Of a stretch of 64,000 nt of DNA, positions 24,752-33,097 are shown piece by piece. The notes below the pieces were generated by a model that was given only the letters and a program-made list of their open reading frames with translations, ran no database searches and was not told the origin of the DNA. The translations under genes were made by a program, and so were the position numbers. The DNA comes from Sulfuricaulis limicola. GTDB taxonomy: Bacteria; Pseudomonadota; Gammaproteobacteria; Acidiferrobacterales; Sulfurifustaceae. Location of the stretch: positions 2,511,501-2,575,500 of the forward strand of contig NZ_AP014879.1 of NCBI RefSeq assembly GCF_002355735.1, given 5' to 3'. Numbering within the stretch: the first letter of the stretch is position 1; each line of letters opens with the position of its first letter.

Positions 24752-26911
24752 TCAGGGTCCGGAAAGTTTCCAAGCCGTCAGGACGTTGCCTGCCGGGACC
24801 ACCAGATATCCTTCACCGGCGCCGATACCTGTGTGCGGCTGCGAAACGTTATGTTCGTCTGGCCCGAGTATCGAAGCGCCGGCGTTTCCTTCCCAGAGAC
24901 TGGCTCCGTTCGTGATGTTCCGGGCGTAAACCTTCCCAGAACCGGATCCGACGATGACAGCTTCGTTGACAACGATCGGGGCTGAGACGAGCCGTCCATC
25001 GCCAGCAAAACTCCAAAGCAGGTTGCGCGAGGCCAGATTGATGGCTTGAAGAACCCCATCGTTCAGGATAAAGCCGGTGGTCGTCCCAAGCGCCGGTATG
25101 GGACCCACCTGGAAGGTACCGACATTGAAAGTGCCAACCTGTGTGCCGTTTGTAGCGTCGTAAATTTGGCCAAACGGTGAATTAAAATCGATGAAATCCC
25201 TCACGTACAACAGTCCATTGGCATAGGCTGATGTTTTGCCTCCTCCCCCTGAGCATGGCCCCGAGTAGTGCCACAGTGAATCACCTGTAATTGGGTCGAA
25301 TTTATAAACCTGGCACGGGTACGAGACAAAAACGCCATCGCTGGATACGGCCGGCGAACTTTGCTGGCCATTCGCGACCCCGGCAGTCCAAAGTACATTG
25401 CCGCTCGCCTCGTCGACGGCATACAGAGTACCGCCTGAGCCGGAGCCACCCACATAAACGATCCCGTTTACCGCAGTGGGCGGCGAGTCAAACCAGTATT
25501 GATTTTCCGGCATCTGCTTGCTCCAACCCGGGGCTCCCGTCGTGGCATCGAAGGATCGCAACAGGCCATCGAAATTGATGACGAATAGCTTGCCATGATC
25601 GTAGGCGGCAGCAGACCAACCGTAGGTGCCTGAGATCGCCACAGGACCCCCCCAGAGAATGGCGCCGTTCTGTGCATCAAGGGCGTACAACGACGTTCCA
25701 TACATGACCCCGCCCGTGCCCGACGTGGTCACATATACCTTTCCACCCGCAATCAGCGGATATGAAATGGCGCCGTTGAGGGTGACGGACCAAGCCGGGC
25801 TGTTCGGGAACGTAATGGAGTATGGGAACACTGCCCTGCCGGAATGCGCATAGTCGATCTGGTAGGTAACCGATTGGCTCAGAGGTGGAGCCGGCGACGG
25901 GGTCGGCTGGAAAACATTCACCAACGTGGATCCCGAAATACTCCCGAGCGTTGCCGTGACAGTCGTGGAACCGTAGCTCAGCCCGGATACCAGGCCGGTG
26001 GTGCTGACCGTCGCCTTGACGGGATCGGACGATTGCCAGCTGACCTGCGCTGTCAGGTCCTGGGTGCTGCCATCCGAGTAGCTGCCGGTAGCCGTGAGTT
26101 GCTTTGTCTTCCCGACCGTAACGGTCGGGTTGTCCGGCGTCATGGCGATCGACTGAAGTGTTGGTGCTGCGGGTGGCCTCGCGTTGATGACAGTGATGGG
26201 AACATAATTGAAACCACCGATGATGAGACCTGAATCTGGATACGCATTGGGTATCTCTACCAGGTCCATGAGGCCGACAATCAGGAGACGATTTCCGGTC
26301 GTCAGACTCCAGGGGAAGATGGTATAGGACGTCGTTGTCGTAGGCAGGATTTGTATGGAACCGTATGGCCATACCAATTCGCCGTTCGTGTCAAAAACAC
26401 CGAGGGCGTACAGCGATGTTGTTGTCGGCGCCACCCCGGACCAGGCCGCCAGGTTTGATTCGGTCGATACCCAGGTGGCATCCGTGAGCGGGCTGGTAAT
26501 CGCAGGATAGGAACTGAATTGGGTGGCGGTAGAAGTGTAGGTAGTGCTGCCAACCGTAACGCTCAGCGTAATGCTGCTTCCGGGGTTTACAGAAATCCCT
26601 CCCTCGTAATCCTGACCGGCAGGAACGTAGGCGAGGGGCACGCCGTTCACGGAGACACTGGCATTGGTGATCGGTTCCCCGGTGGTGCTGTCCAGGACAG
26701 CGACAGAGGCTTCGCTATTGAAGCCGGCTGGAACAAATCCAGCTGGTGGAACATTCGTCTCGGGAAAACTGAGAACGGCTGCAAGAATGTATGGCGCCGT
26801 GGCAGTGGAAGAATCCCCTCCACCTCCGCCGCCCCCACTGCCGCAGGCAGCAAGAAAGAGGCAGGACACGACGGCTGCGATTCGCAGAAACATCAGGCGG
26901 GCACCAAACAT
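24752..26911 (-). CDS. Lipoprotein with Ig-like (BIG2) domain and PQQ-type beta-propeller
   Basis: ATG 26911 has an excellent ribosome site (GAGGAGG). The signal peptide ends in a lipobox (FLAAC) and a poly-glycine spacer, so the 719-residue protein is membrane anchored. About residues 250-335 form a bacterial Ig-like group 2 domain (MTPDNPTVTVGKTKQLTATG ... VSGLSYGSTTVTATLGS). The C-terminal half has PQQ/quinoprotein-like propeller repeats (LYALDAQNGAILWGG, LYAVDEASGNVLW, YKFDPITGDSLWHY, VYARNITNGASLWEG). No catalytic residues of a PQQ dehydrogenase are evident; a binding or scaffold role is more likely. Confidence 0.85.
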   Translation of the reverse strand: MFGARLMFLRIAAVVSCLFLAACGSGGGGGGGDSSTATAPYILAAVLSFPETNVPPAGFVPAGFNSEASVAVLDSTTGEPITNASVSVNGVPLAYVPAGQDYEGGISVNPGSSITLSVTVGSTTYTSTATQFSSYPAITSPLTDATWVSTESNLAAWSGVAPTTTSLYALGVFDTNGELVWPYGSIQILPTTTTSYTIFPWSLTTGNRLLIVGLMDLVEIPNAYPDSGLIIGGFNYVPITVINARPPAAPTLQSIAMTPDNPTVTVGKTKQLTATGSYSDGSTQDLTAQVSWQSSDPVKATVSTTGLVSGLSYGSTTVTATLGSISGSTLVNVFQPTPSPAPPLSQSVTYQIDYAHSGRAVFPYSITFPNSPAWSVTLNGAISYPLIAGGKVYVTTSGTGGVMYGTSLYALDAQNGAILWGGPVAISGTYGWSAAAYDHGKLFVINFDGLLRSFDATTGAPGWSKQMPENQYWFDSPPTAVNGIVYVGGSGSGGTLYAVDEASGNVLWTAGVANGQQSSPAVSSDGVFVSYPCQVYKFDPITGDSLWHYSGPCSGGGGKTSAYANGLLYVRDFIDFNSPFGQIYDATNGTQVGTFNVGTFQVGPIPALGTTTGFILNDGVLQAINLASRNLLWSFAGDGRLVSAPIVVNEAVIVGSGSGKVYARNITNGASLWEGNAGASILGPDEHNVSQPHTGIGAGEGYLVVPAGNVLTAWKLSGP

Positions 26912-27084
26912 GGACGCACCTCCTCCACCTTTATTATTCGTTTGGCAGCGTGTACTGGCCGGATTCTCTCACAATGAGGTTATGCAATTCACGGCGTGAA
27001 AAACATTCGTAATATATCAACGGATTAGAATCGGTAATCAAGCAGTTTTCAGGAATCCACCGGAAACCGGGGTCCACCCCCCCT

Positions 27085-27990
27085 CTACGAACCGGCGCGC
27101 GCCTGCCGCCGCACGTCGCCCGGGCCGACACCGCGCACGCGTCGGAACGCGCGCCGGAACGCGGCCTCGGTCTGGTAACCGAGCTTCTCGGCGATCTGCG
27201 CCACCGAGGCACGCCGCTCCCGCAGCATCTGCTCGGCGAGATGCATGCGCCACATCGCGAGGTACTGCATCGGCGTCTGGCCGAGCAGCCCGGCGAAGCG
27301 TTCCGCGAACACGGTGCGCGACATGTTCGCCTCGCGCGCCAGCGTCTCCACCCGCCAGTCCGCGCCCGGCGCGCGGTGCAGGGCGGCGAGCGCCCGCGCG
27401 ATGCGCTCGTCCTTCAGCGCCGCCAGAAAGCCCTGGAGTTCCTGCGCCCGCTGCATATGGTGGCGCAATACCAGCACGAACATGACCTCGGCCAGCCGGT
27501 CGAGCACGCCCTGCCGGCCGGCAGCGCCGGCGTCGTATTCCGCGAGCATCAGGCGCGCGAGCGCGTGCAGCTCGGCGGAGGTGCCTTGGTCTTCGCTGCG
27601 CACCACGATCGCCGCCGGCAGCGCCTGCATGACGGGGTTCAGCCCGCCGGTCTCGAACTCCACCATGGCGCACAGCACCGTGGTGTACGGACCGTCGCCG
27701 GTCGAGGTCAGATGCATGCCCGGCTGGCGTTGCGGCGTGCCGGAGAGCTGGTGCCAGGCGGCGTGCGGGAACATCACCAGATCGCCGCCGCGCACGACCA
27801 TGGGCTCGGCCTCGCCTTCGCGGTGCAGCCAGGCCTGACCGCGCCCTATCAGGTGAAAGGTGGTGCGCGTGACGCCGGTCGCATCGAGCGCCCAGGCGCC
27901 GCAGTAACTCCCCTGCTTGAAAATCCCGGCCCGCAGCCGAAAGCTATGCAGCACGTCCGATAACAGATCGAAATCCGGCGTTTCGGACAT
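27085..27990 (-). CDS. AraC family transcriptional regulator (cupin_6 type)
   Basis: From the ATG at 27990 the protein has about 301 residues: an N-terminal cupin sensor (FDLLSDVLHSFRLRAGIF start, MVVRGGDLVMFPHAAWH) and a C-terminal AraC DNA-binding domain with two helix-turn-helix motifs (VETLAREANMSRTVFAERF and VAQIAEKLGYQTEAAFRRAFRR). The frame remains open to 28122, but residues before 27990 do not resemble the family. It is divergent from the AhpD-like gene with a 111-base gap, which is the standard layout for a regulator and its target. Confidence 0.88.
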   Translation of the reverse strand: MSETPDFDLLSDVLHSFRLRAGIFKQGSYCGAWALDATGVTRTTFHLIGRGQAWLHREGEAEPMVVRGGDLVMFPHAAWHQLSGTPQRQPGMHLTSTGDGPYTTVLCAMVEFETGGLNPVMQALPAAIVVRSEDQGTSAELHALARLMLAEYDAGAAGRQGVLDRLAEVMFVLVLRHHMQRAQELQGFLAALKDERIARALAALHRAPGADWRVETLAREANMSRTVFAERFAGLLGQTPMQYLAMWRMHLAEQMLRERRASVAQIAEKLGYQTEAAFRRAFRRVRGVGPGDVRRQARAGS

Positions 27991-28101
27991 GAAATCAGGA
28001 GCATTAGGGCTTATTCGTACCGTCATAGTCTGCCAACCTACGCTTCCCCGACGGGACGGGCAAGGGCCTGTTTCGCGGCAACCCTGAAAGGAGACACCGA
28101 C

Positions 28102-28668
28102 ATGACGAACTTCACCGTTCACACCCTGGAAACCGCGCCGGCCCGCAGCCGGCCGCTGCTCGAGGGCCTCAAGAAGGCCTTCGGCTTCGTGCCCAACCTC
28201 TATGCCGCCATCGCCGAGTCACCCGCCGCGCTGCAAGGGGCGCTCGCGATCGGCGAGGCGTTTTCGAAGTCCACGCTCTCGCCCGGCGAGCAACAGCTGG
28301 TGGCGCTCGCCGTCTCCGAGGCCAACGACTGCCAGTTCTGCGTGGCGGCGCACTCGACCATCGCCAAGCACCTGGCCAAGGCGGACCCGGCGCTGGTCGC
28401 CGCGGCGCGCGACCGCGAGCCGCTCCCCGACGCCAAACTCGACGCGCTCGTGAGCTTCACCCGCAAGATCGCCGAACAGCGCGGTTTCGTGGCGCCGGCC
28501 GATCTCGCGGCGTTCCTCAAAGCGGGCTACACCAAGGCGCAGGTCATCGAGGTGCTGCTCGGCGTGGGCATGAAGACGTTCAACAACTACGTGGACCACA
28601 TCGCGCGCGTGCCGCTGAACGATCAGTTCAAGGCGGAGGCGTGGCAGCCGAAGCGGAAGGTGGCGTGA
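28102..28668 (+). CDS. AhpD-like/carboxymuconolactone decarboxylase family protein
   Basis: A 188-residue alpha-helical protein with the AhpD-type active site NDCQFCVAAHSTIA (CxxCxxxH at about residues 77-84). Such proteins act as thiol peroxidases or peroxidase reductants and often as alkylhydroperoxidase-like enzymes; the substrate is not known. AAAGGAG precedes ATG 28102. It is divergent from the AraC regulator at 27085-27990, which probably controls it in response to an oxidant or small ligand. Confidence 0.88.
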   Translation: MTNFTVHTLETAPARSRPLLEGLKKAFGFVPNLYAAIAESPAALQGALAIGEAFSKSTLSPGEQQLVALAVSEANDCQFCVAAHSTIAKHLAKADPALVAAARDREPLPDAKLDALVSFTRKIAEQRGFVAPADLAAFLKAGYTKAQVIEVLLGVGMKTFNNYVDHIARVPLNDQFKAEAWQPKRKVA

Positions 28669-28716
28669 GATTCGGCTGTCGCTGACAGGCAGACAAAAGC
28701 AAGGCTGAACCGGGGG

Positions 28717-28753
28717 ATCACAGTTTCTGGTCGATATCGGCGGAAACTGTGAT
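28717..28753. repeat. 37-bp dyad at the left edge of the restriction island
   Basis: ATCACAGTTTC (28717-28727) and its exact reverse complement GAAACTGTGAT (28743-28753) flank a centre containing CGATATCG. It lies after the AhpD-like gene, where GC falls. A 16-base tandem duplication (AGCTCCTTTAATTCGC, then AGCTCCTTTAATTTGC) follows at 28788-28819. It has no T-tract of a terminator. Confidence 0.7.
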
Positions 28754-28839
28754 TTATCCCGACTCCTATGCAAAAATAATTGAGCCTAGCTCCTTTAATT
28801 CGCAGCTCCTTTAATTTGCAATCCGACTCCATTTATATC

Positions 28840-29601
28840 TTACTTAATAACTCCATTAGCGCGCCACCTCGCCATAGCTGGATCTAAATGATGTTGGAAA
28901 AAAGCTTCGAACGAGATCACATTCGCTGATTTGGGATAATGAGCTGCGCGGATTCTTTCTGGCATCACCAGATATATCCTGTTCTTCAGCATATCCGCGA
29001 GATCCCTCTCTCCAATGCCTTCATCAATGGTGGCCAAGAAGAACATATGACCACGTGTACCCTCGGTGACAATTTGGCGCCATCTCTCTCGGAGGCTGCG
29101 CTTTACTGTAAAAATAATACAGTCCATAGCATTATGCCGATAATGCTCGATGCTTGGTAACAGGAAATCCGGTTGACCATTTATAATTGGTTGCGATGTG
29201 TACGGATATCCCAACGTAGTAAACAATTTGTTAATCACGTGCTCGAAGGCTTTTCCGGCACGAGGTCGCCGTCCCTGCGTTAGACCCAAGAAAAACCTGT
29301 CCAATGCCCAGAAATTTTTCTCAAGCAGGTTAAAAAAATCGTCCGCTACGGGTTTTTCTGGAAGAAGGCTGGTAAACACCTTTCTGAATGCATCCGCGCC
29401 AGCTGGTCGCTCTGCCCGCAAGTAATGGTCATAAGCTATCAGCTGGATCTCCTCGATGAGATCACTGAAATTTTTTTTAATCCACTCCTTGTCATTTACT
29501 TTTTTCCCAAGAACCTGTTTCATAGCTCCGGCAGTTATTTCACTTCCTCCGGGGATATCAAAGGATTCTTTAAGAGCCTCCAACACTTCTTCTTCATCCA
29601 T
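28840..29601 (-). CDS. Type II restriction endonuclease, EcoRII C-terminal-like
   Basis: The 253-residue protein ends an operon with a Dcm-type methyltransferase and Vsr. Its C-terminal half shows the EcoRII-C/PspGI-type PD-(D/E)XK core: RAGKAFEHVINKLFTTLG (glutamate near 120), GQPDFLLPS (Asp 145) and VKRSLRERWRQIV (Lys 167, then Arg), followed by a long helix region. The first about 105 residues are helical and unlike the EcoRII B3 effector domain, so it corresponds to a stand-alone catalytic form rather than an allosteric EcoRII. With the Dcm-like partner, CCWGG is the expected target, which is an inference from the family. Confidence 0.8.
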   Translation of the reverse strand: MDEEEVLEALKESFDIPGGSEITAGAMKQVLGKKVNDKEWIKKNFSDLIEEIQLIAYDHYLRAERPAGADAFRKVFTSLLPEKPVADDFFNLLEKNFWALDRFFLGLTQGRRPRAGKAFEHVINKLFTTLGYPYTSQPIINGQPDFLLPSIEHYRHNAMDCIIFTVKRSLRERWRQIVTEGTRGHMFFLATIDEGIGERDLADMLKNRIYLVMPERIRAAHYPKSANVISFEAFFQHHLDPAMARWRANGVIK

Positions 29602-29657
29602 ATCTTTTCCCTTGTCGGGTAGTGTTTGTTGGTACCTTAATGAAAAATAGAGATTTT

Positions 29658-30140
29658 TTAGTAGTATTTTTTCTTATGTTTAGGATTGATACTGCCCTCG
29701 ATCGCCGCGCTCTTGCGCCTAGACCGTAACCAAGAAGCAGATCGTTCTACAACGTAAGACAAATCACGCCTTCCAGGACCCTTGATGGCGCATTCCCAGA
29801 TAACAAGAACTCGCCATCCCTGTGAAACCAAGGCAGTCACCTGCTTATGATCGCGCCTCTTGTTACCCAAGATCTTCTTTTTCCAGAAGCCGGCGCGTTT
29901 TGATGGCCACTTGAAAATACGGCAATTATGCCCGTGCCAGAAACATCCGTGAACAAATACTACTGCTTTGTATTTTGGAAATACGAGGTCTGGTTTGCCT
30001 GGCAGTTTAGTGCCATGAAGCCGGTACCGATACCCCTTGGAAAACAGTCCTTTTCGGATGAGGAGTTCAGGCTTTGTGTTTTTGCTTCGTATGCCGGACA
30101 TCATCCGGCTGCGTGTGGCTCTGTCGACGATATCGGTCAT
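29658..30140 (-). CDS. vsr: Very short patch repair endonuclease
   Basis: Vsr nicks beside T:G mismatches produced by deamination of 5-methylcytosine in Dcm-type sites. This 160-residue protein has the family pattern MSGIRSKNTKPELLIRK, the GKPDLVFPKYKAVVFVHGCFWHGH block (metal-binding Asp and His residues and the Zn-site Cys) and WRVLVIWECA. It overlaps the methyltransferase gene by one base (TAATG), so the two are translationally coupled. The C-terminal tail is basic (NPKHKKKYY). Confidence 0.96.
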   Translation of the reverse strand: MTDIVDRATRSRMMSGIRSKNTKPELLIRKGLFSKGYRYRLHGTKLPGKPDLVFPKYKAVVFVHGCFWHGHNCRIFKWPSKRAGFWKKKILGNKRRDHKQVTALVSQGWRVLVIWECAIKGPGRRDLSYVVERSASWLRSRRKSAAIEGSINPKHKKKYY

Positions 30141-31399
30141 TAGACCGCTATCGGCAGCTGTCTTACTCCACTCCGCTCGGCATCCACCAGAGAAAGGATG
30201 TGAGGCCGCATGATTTTTGCAACTGTCTCAATGACTGGCACAACAACTGAATTTCCGAATTGCTTGTAGGCCTGTGTATCAGATACGGGAATTACAAACT
30301 TCCTTCCATTTCTGTCGAACCCCATGAGCCTCGCGCACTCGCGTGGCGTCAGGCGCCTTGGGTTCTTGCGGCCGCGAGAAATGAGGATTTCAGAACCGTC
30401 CTTGTAGTATCGGGCAGAAAGCGTACGCGCTACATCATCTGGCCCCACAAGACCAAAACCAAAACCATTGCCTGCGGCCTGATGCTTTTTTGCATAATTT
30501 TTCAGATAGCGCCAAAGCTTGGTGCTGAGAACATACTTGTCTTCATTTACGAGAGCTTTCTTCCCAACTGTATAATGCCCTTCAGGTTCCTCGGAACCAT
30601 TCTCAGGATGCAGGATGTCCTTCATGACTGGTGCCCGCTTGCTGATATCCGGCAGCTGGAGATCGTTCCATGAGAATCCTGTTTTTTCCCGGAAACCAAC
30701 AATAATGATGCGTTCGCGATGCTGAGGCACAAAATATCTTGCATCAATGACCTTGTAGTGTACTTCATACCCAAGCTTGTCTCTGAGAGCACGCAGGATA
30801 ACTTCGAATGTTCTTCCTTTGTCGTGATTCAGGAGATGCTTAACGTTTTCGAGCAGGAATGCCTTGGGCTGCTTTTCCTCGATTATCCGTTCGACATCAA
30901 AGAACAATGTTCCCTGCGTTTCGCAACGAAACCCGTGTTCCCTGCCGAGAGAATTCTTTTTTGACACACCGGCGATGGAAAACGGCTGGCAGGGAAAACC
31001 GGCAAGCAGGACATCATGGTCAGGGATCTCGCTGGCCTTTACTTTGGTGATATCACCAATAATCGGGTGAGTATCGGGAAAGTTCGCTTGGTATGTCTTT
31101 ACCGACGGCTCGTTCCATTCACTGGTGAATACGCAACGGCCGCCGGCGGCCTCAAAACCGAGACGGATACCGCCAATCCCGGCAAACAGGTCGATAAAGG
31201 AAAACTCGCCGGCAGAGTTGTCAGGGTTATCTATCGGAAGAAGTAACTGTTGCAGCGCAGGAGCAGCGAATTTTGGCGGGTCGTTTTCTCTGGCCTCCCA
31301 ACGCTTGATAGTGCGGGCGTTAACGCCGAGATGGGCTGCTATTTGTTTCTGGGTGAACCTGGATCTGGCCTGTTTCAGCAGTTCTCTCGGGCTTTCCAT
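30140..31399 (-). CDS. dcm: DNA (cytosine-5) methyltransferase, Dcm/M.EcoRII type, with N-terminal HTH
   Basis: From ATG 31399 the enzyme has 419 residues: an N-terminal helix-turn-helix (about residues 10-36, [20 protein letters not shown]) and then the C5-methyltransferase motifs: [10 protein letters not shown] (72-81, SAM site), GFPCQPFS with the catalytic Cys near 137, ENVK (184-187), VPQHRERI, and [10 protein letters not shown]. The target-recognition region contains GNGFGFGLV and [17 protein letters not shown], characteristic of Dcm/M.EcoRII (CCWGG). The frame extends to 31438, but the likely promoter overlaps that ATG and AGGAG precedes 31399. N-terminal HTHs in M.EcoRII and M.SsoII autoregulate. 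Confidence 0.93.
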   Translation of the reverse strand: MESPRELLKQARSRFTQKQIAAHLGVNARTIKRWEARENDPPKFAAPALQQLLLPIDNPDNSAGEFSFIDLFAGIGGIRLGFEAAGGRCVFTSEWNEPSVKTYQANFPDTHPIIGDITKVKASEIPDHDVLLAGFPCQPFSIAGVSKKNSLGREHGFRCETQGTLFFDVERIIEEKQPKAFLLENVKHLLNHDKGRTFEVILRALRDKLGYEVHYKVIDARYFVPQHRERIIIVGFREKTGFSWNDLQLPDISKRAPVMKDILHPENGSEEPEGHYTVGKKALVNEDKYVLSTKLWRYLKNYAKKHQAAGNGFGFGLVGPDDVARTLSARYYKDGSEILISRGRKNPRRLTPRECARLMGFDRNGRKFVIPVSDTQAYKQFGNSVVVPVIETVAKIMRPHILSLVDAERSGVRQLPIAV

Positions 31400-31436
31400 A
31401 AATGAGCTGCTCCTGACGGGGGGAATTTTTAGGGAC

Positions 31437-31463
31437 ATTATGTCATACAGACGTCCCCGTCAA
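31437..31463 (-). promoter_or_regulatory. Candidate promoter of the dcm-vsr-REase unit
   Basis: On the minus strand TTGACG (31463-31458) is followed by CATAAT (31442-31437) at a spacing of 15, or by TAATGT at 17. Both boxes fit a sigma70-type promoter moderately, and their position excludes the ATG at 31438 and supports the start at 31399. Confidence 0.5.
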
Positions 31464-31473
31464 GACAGGCCGG

Positions 31474-31500
31474 ATACCAGCCTTTTTCACGCCTTGGTAT
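31474..31500. promoter_or_regulatory. Inverted repeat upstream of dcm (possible HTH operator)
   Basis: ATACCA (31474-31479) and TGGTAT (31495-31500) form a six-base inverted repeat with a 15-base centre, directly upstream of the candidate -35. Methyltransferases with an N-terminal HTH commonly repress themselves from such sites; the assignment is inferred from position. Confidence 0.4.
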
Positions 31501-31517
31501 GGACCTGCTCCTGCTAG

Positions 31518-32246
31518 CTAAGGCGTGCATCGCCTGCACAACTGTTTCAGATTGGCATCATTCAGGGCATCAAGAACCACCGCGCCACCCGCTGCATTTA
31601 TATTCCTGATCAGTTTCTGGATTGTGTGGCTCCGGTCAGACCAGTCTTTAGCATTTTCGTGGATATAGTGAGAAACGCGCTTAACAATTTCCGGGTTTTT
31701 CCCCAAGCTTCGCTCAAGCAAGCCCACAGGAGTATCTTGGTATTCTAGAAGCATTCCGGTATGCAGGTATGGTTCGGCCGCACCGTCTTCATGCGTCAAA
31801 TATCCGTACCACCACAAACGAGAGAGGGCGTTTCGCGTCAACCCGCGGAGCCCTTTGCTCTCAAAGAAAAAGCGTCTAAGCACAGCATTCTCGTTCAGCT
31901 CACCATCCTGTTTGATCCATCTCGCCCTTACATATCCGTAGAGTGGTTCGCAGTGGCATAAATACGACCACAGTCTTTCATCAGCGGCCTGTACAGGTTT
32001 GAGCTTTCGAAAACACTCGTGCACTCTTGTTGCAGCATCGGTATCACTGACAGGTTTTCCGTTATCAAGCAGTAACGCCGGCAAGTCGGTTATTTCAATA
32101 CCGGACTGTGCTGGATCGGGTAGATTTTCTGAGCGGACATATTCATCCAGCCACGCCTTGTCATCAGCCTTGTACTTCTGGATGTTATCCGGGATGTTTC
32201 GCCTTAACGCCGCCAGCAATGAGTCAGGGAGAAAATTGAGATTCAT
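31518..32246 (-). CDS. DUF6339-like protein of the restriction cassette
   Basis: A 242-residue soluble protein without known catalytic motifs. It opens LNFLPDSLLAALRRNI, has a charged middle, and a conserved-looking block DERLWSYLCHCEPLYGYVRARW followed by ALSRLWWYGYLTHED. I associate this pattern with Pfam DUF6339, from memory and not verified. ATG 32246 overlaps the stop of the upstream gene by ATGA, so expression is coupled to the two genes before it. The gap of about 120 bases to dcm holds the candidate dcm promoter. Its role in the cassette is unknown; a nuclease or adaptor cannot be excluded. Confidence 0.65.
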   Translation of the reverse strand: MNLNFLPDSLLAALRRNIPDNIQKYKADDKAWLDEYVRSENLPDPAQSGIEITDLPALLLDNGKPVSDTDAATRVHECFRKLKPVQAADERLWSYLCHCEPLYGYVRARWIKQDGELNENAVLRRFFFESKGLRGLTRNALSRLWWYGYLTHEDGAAEPYLHTGMLLEYQDTPVGLLERSLGKNPEIVKRVSHYIHENAKDWSDRSHTIQKLIRNINAAGGAVVLDALNDANLKQLCRRCTP

Positions 32247-33097
32247 TCTTCATTCCCTCCTGAAATCAGGTCATCAAGACTGGAAAACGAGGCCGACAAC
32301 GGACCTTCAAGCAGACGACACGCGATGTCGGCAGTGGAAGAATCACCGATGGTGATCTTCATGACATCAAGACGTTTTCTCAGTGCGAGTTCCCAGCGTC
32401 TTTCGCCGCTGCTGCCGTCTTCACGGCGCATTTCCACAATAGCTTCTTGCAGGGCCGGAACCGCAAGTGACTGCATGAGGAGTGGCGCTGCCTCGGGGAG
32501 TTTGCTCAAGGTGCCGTATTTCTCATGATCCTGCGGACAGACGTATATAGTAATCTTGTCTTCGTGCAGGGCGACATCCATGCTTCCTGGCGCAACCTTC
32601 TCGTCCCTTATTACCTGCATGATGGATGATAGCTTCTGCAGCGAGTCATACATTTTCTCGGCAACAAAGGTCTGGCCTGAGCTGATGGCAAGCACATCAC
32701 CGCTGCTTATGGAGATTTTCAGACCTCTGTAGTCAGCGTTGAAATCATCCAGCACATATTCGGGTATGTCTGCTGTCGCAACGACCAGCGGTATGCAATC
32801 AATGCTTCCGGAAAGCAGGTCGCCATCGATAATCAGTTCTTGCTTTTCCGGCAGGGGCGAATACAGTTTTCTGTAAAAGAGCCCTCTCGCTTCAACGAGG
32901 AGCGCATAACCTGCCTTCCCTTTCCGGATATATTCAAGAAGTCCGGGATTGCCAAGCTCAAAATCGACCATGAGACGGTAGTTTGCCCCGTCTGCCTTCA
33001 CAGCAAAATTGCGTAAGTGGAAATTACCGGCCTTTACGTCGTCTAGAAACGGCGCGACGACCGGATGGGAAAAAGTGGCGCCACGAAGCAATTTCAT
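32243..33097 (-). CDS. Unknown protein of the restriction cassette
   Basis: The 284-residue protein has no motif that I recognise. It is soluble and mixed alpha/beta, with strand-rich N-terminal two thirds (RLMVDFELGNPGLLEYIRKG, YALLVEARGLFYRKLYSPL, DCIPLVVATADI) and helices near residues 150-170 and 210-260 (ALQEAIVEMRREDG, ELALRKRLDVMKI). It sits between the ATPase and the DUF6339-like gene, overlapping both by four bases (ATGA), so it is probably made in similar amounts and may form a complex with them. Confidence 0.7.
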   Translation of the reverse strand: MKLLRGATFSHPVVAPFLDDVKAGNFHLRNFAVKADGANYRLMVDFELGNPGLLEYIRKGKAGYALLVEARGLFYRKLYSPLPEKQELIIDGDLLSGSIDCIPLVVATADIPEYVLDDFNADYRGLKISISSGDVLAISSGQTFVAEKMYDSLQKLSSIMQVIRDEKVAPGSMDVALHEDKITIYVCPQDHEKYGTLSKLPEAAPLLMQSLAVPALQEAIVEMRREDGSSGERRWELALRKRLDVMKITIGDSSTADIACRLLEGPLSASFSSLDDLISGGNEE

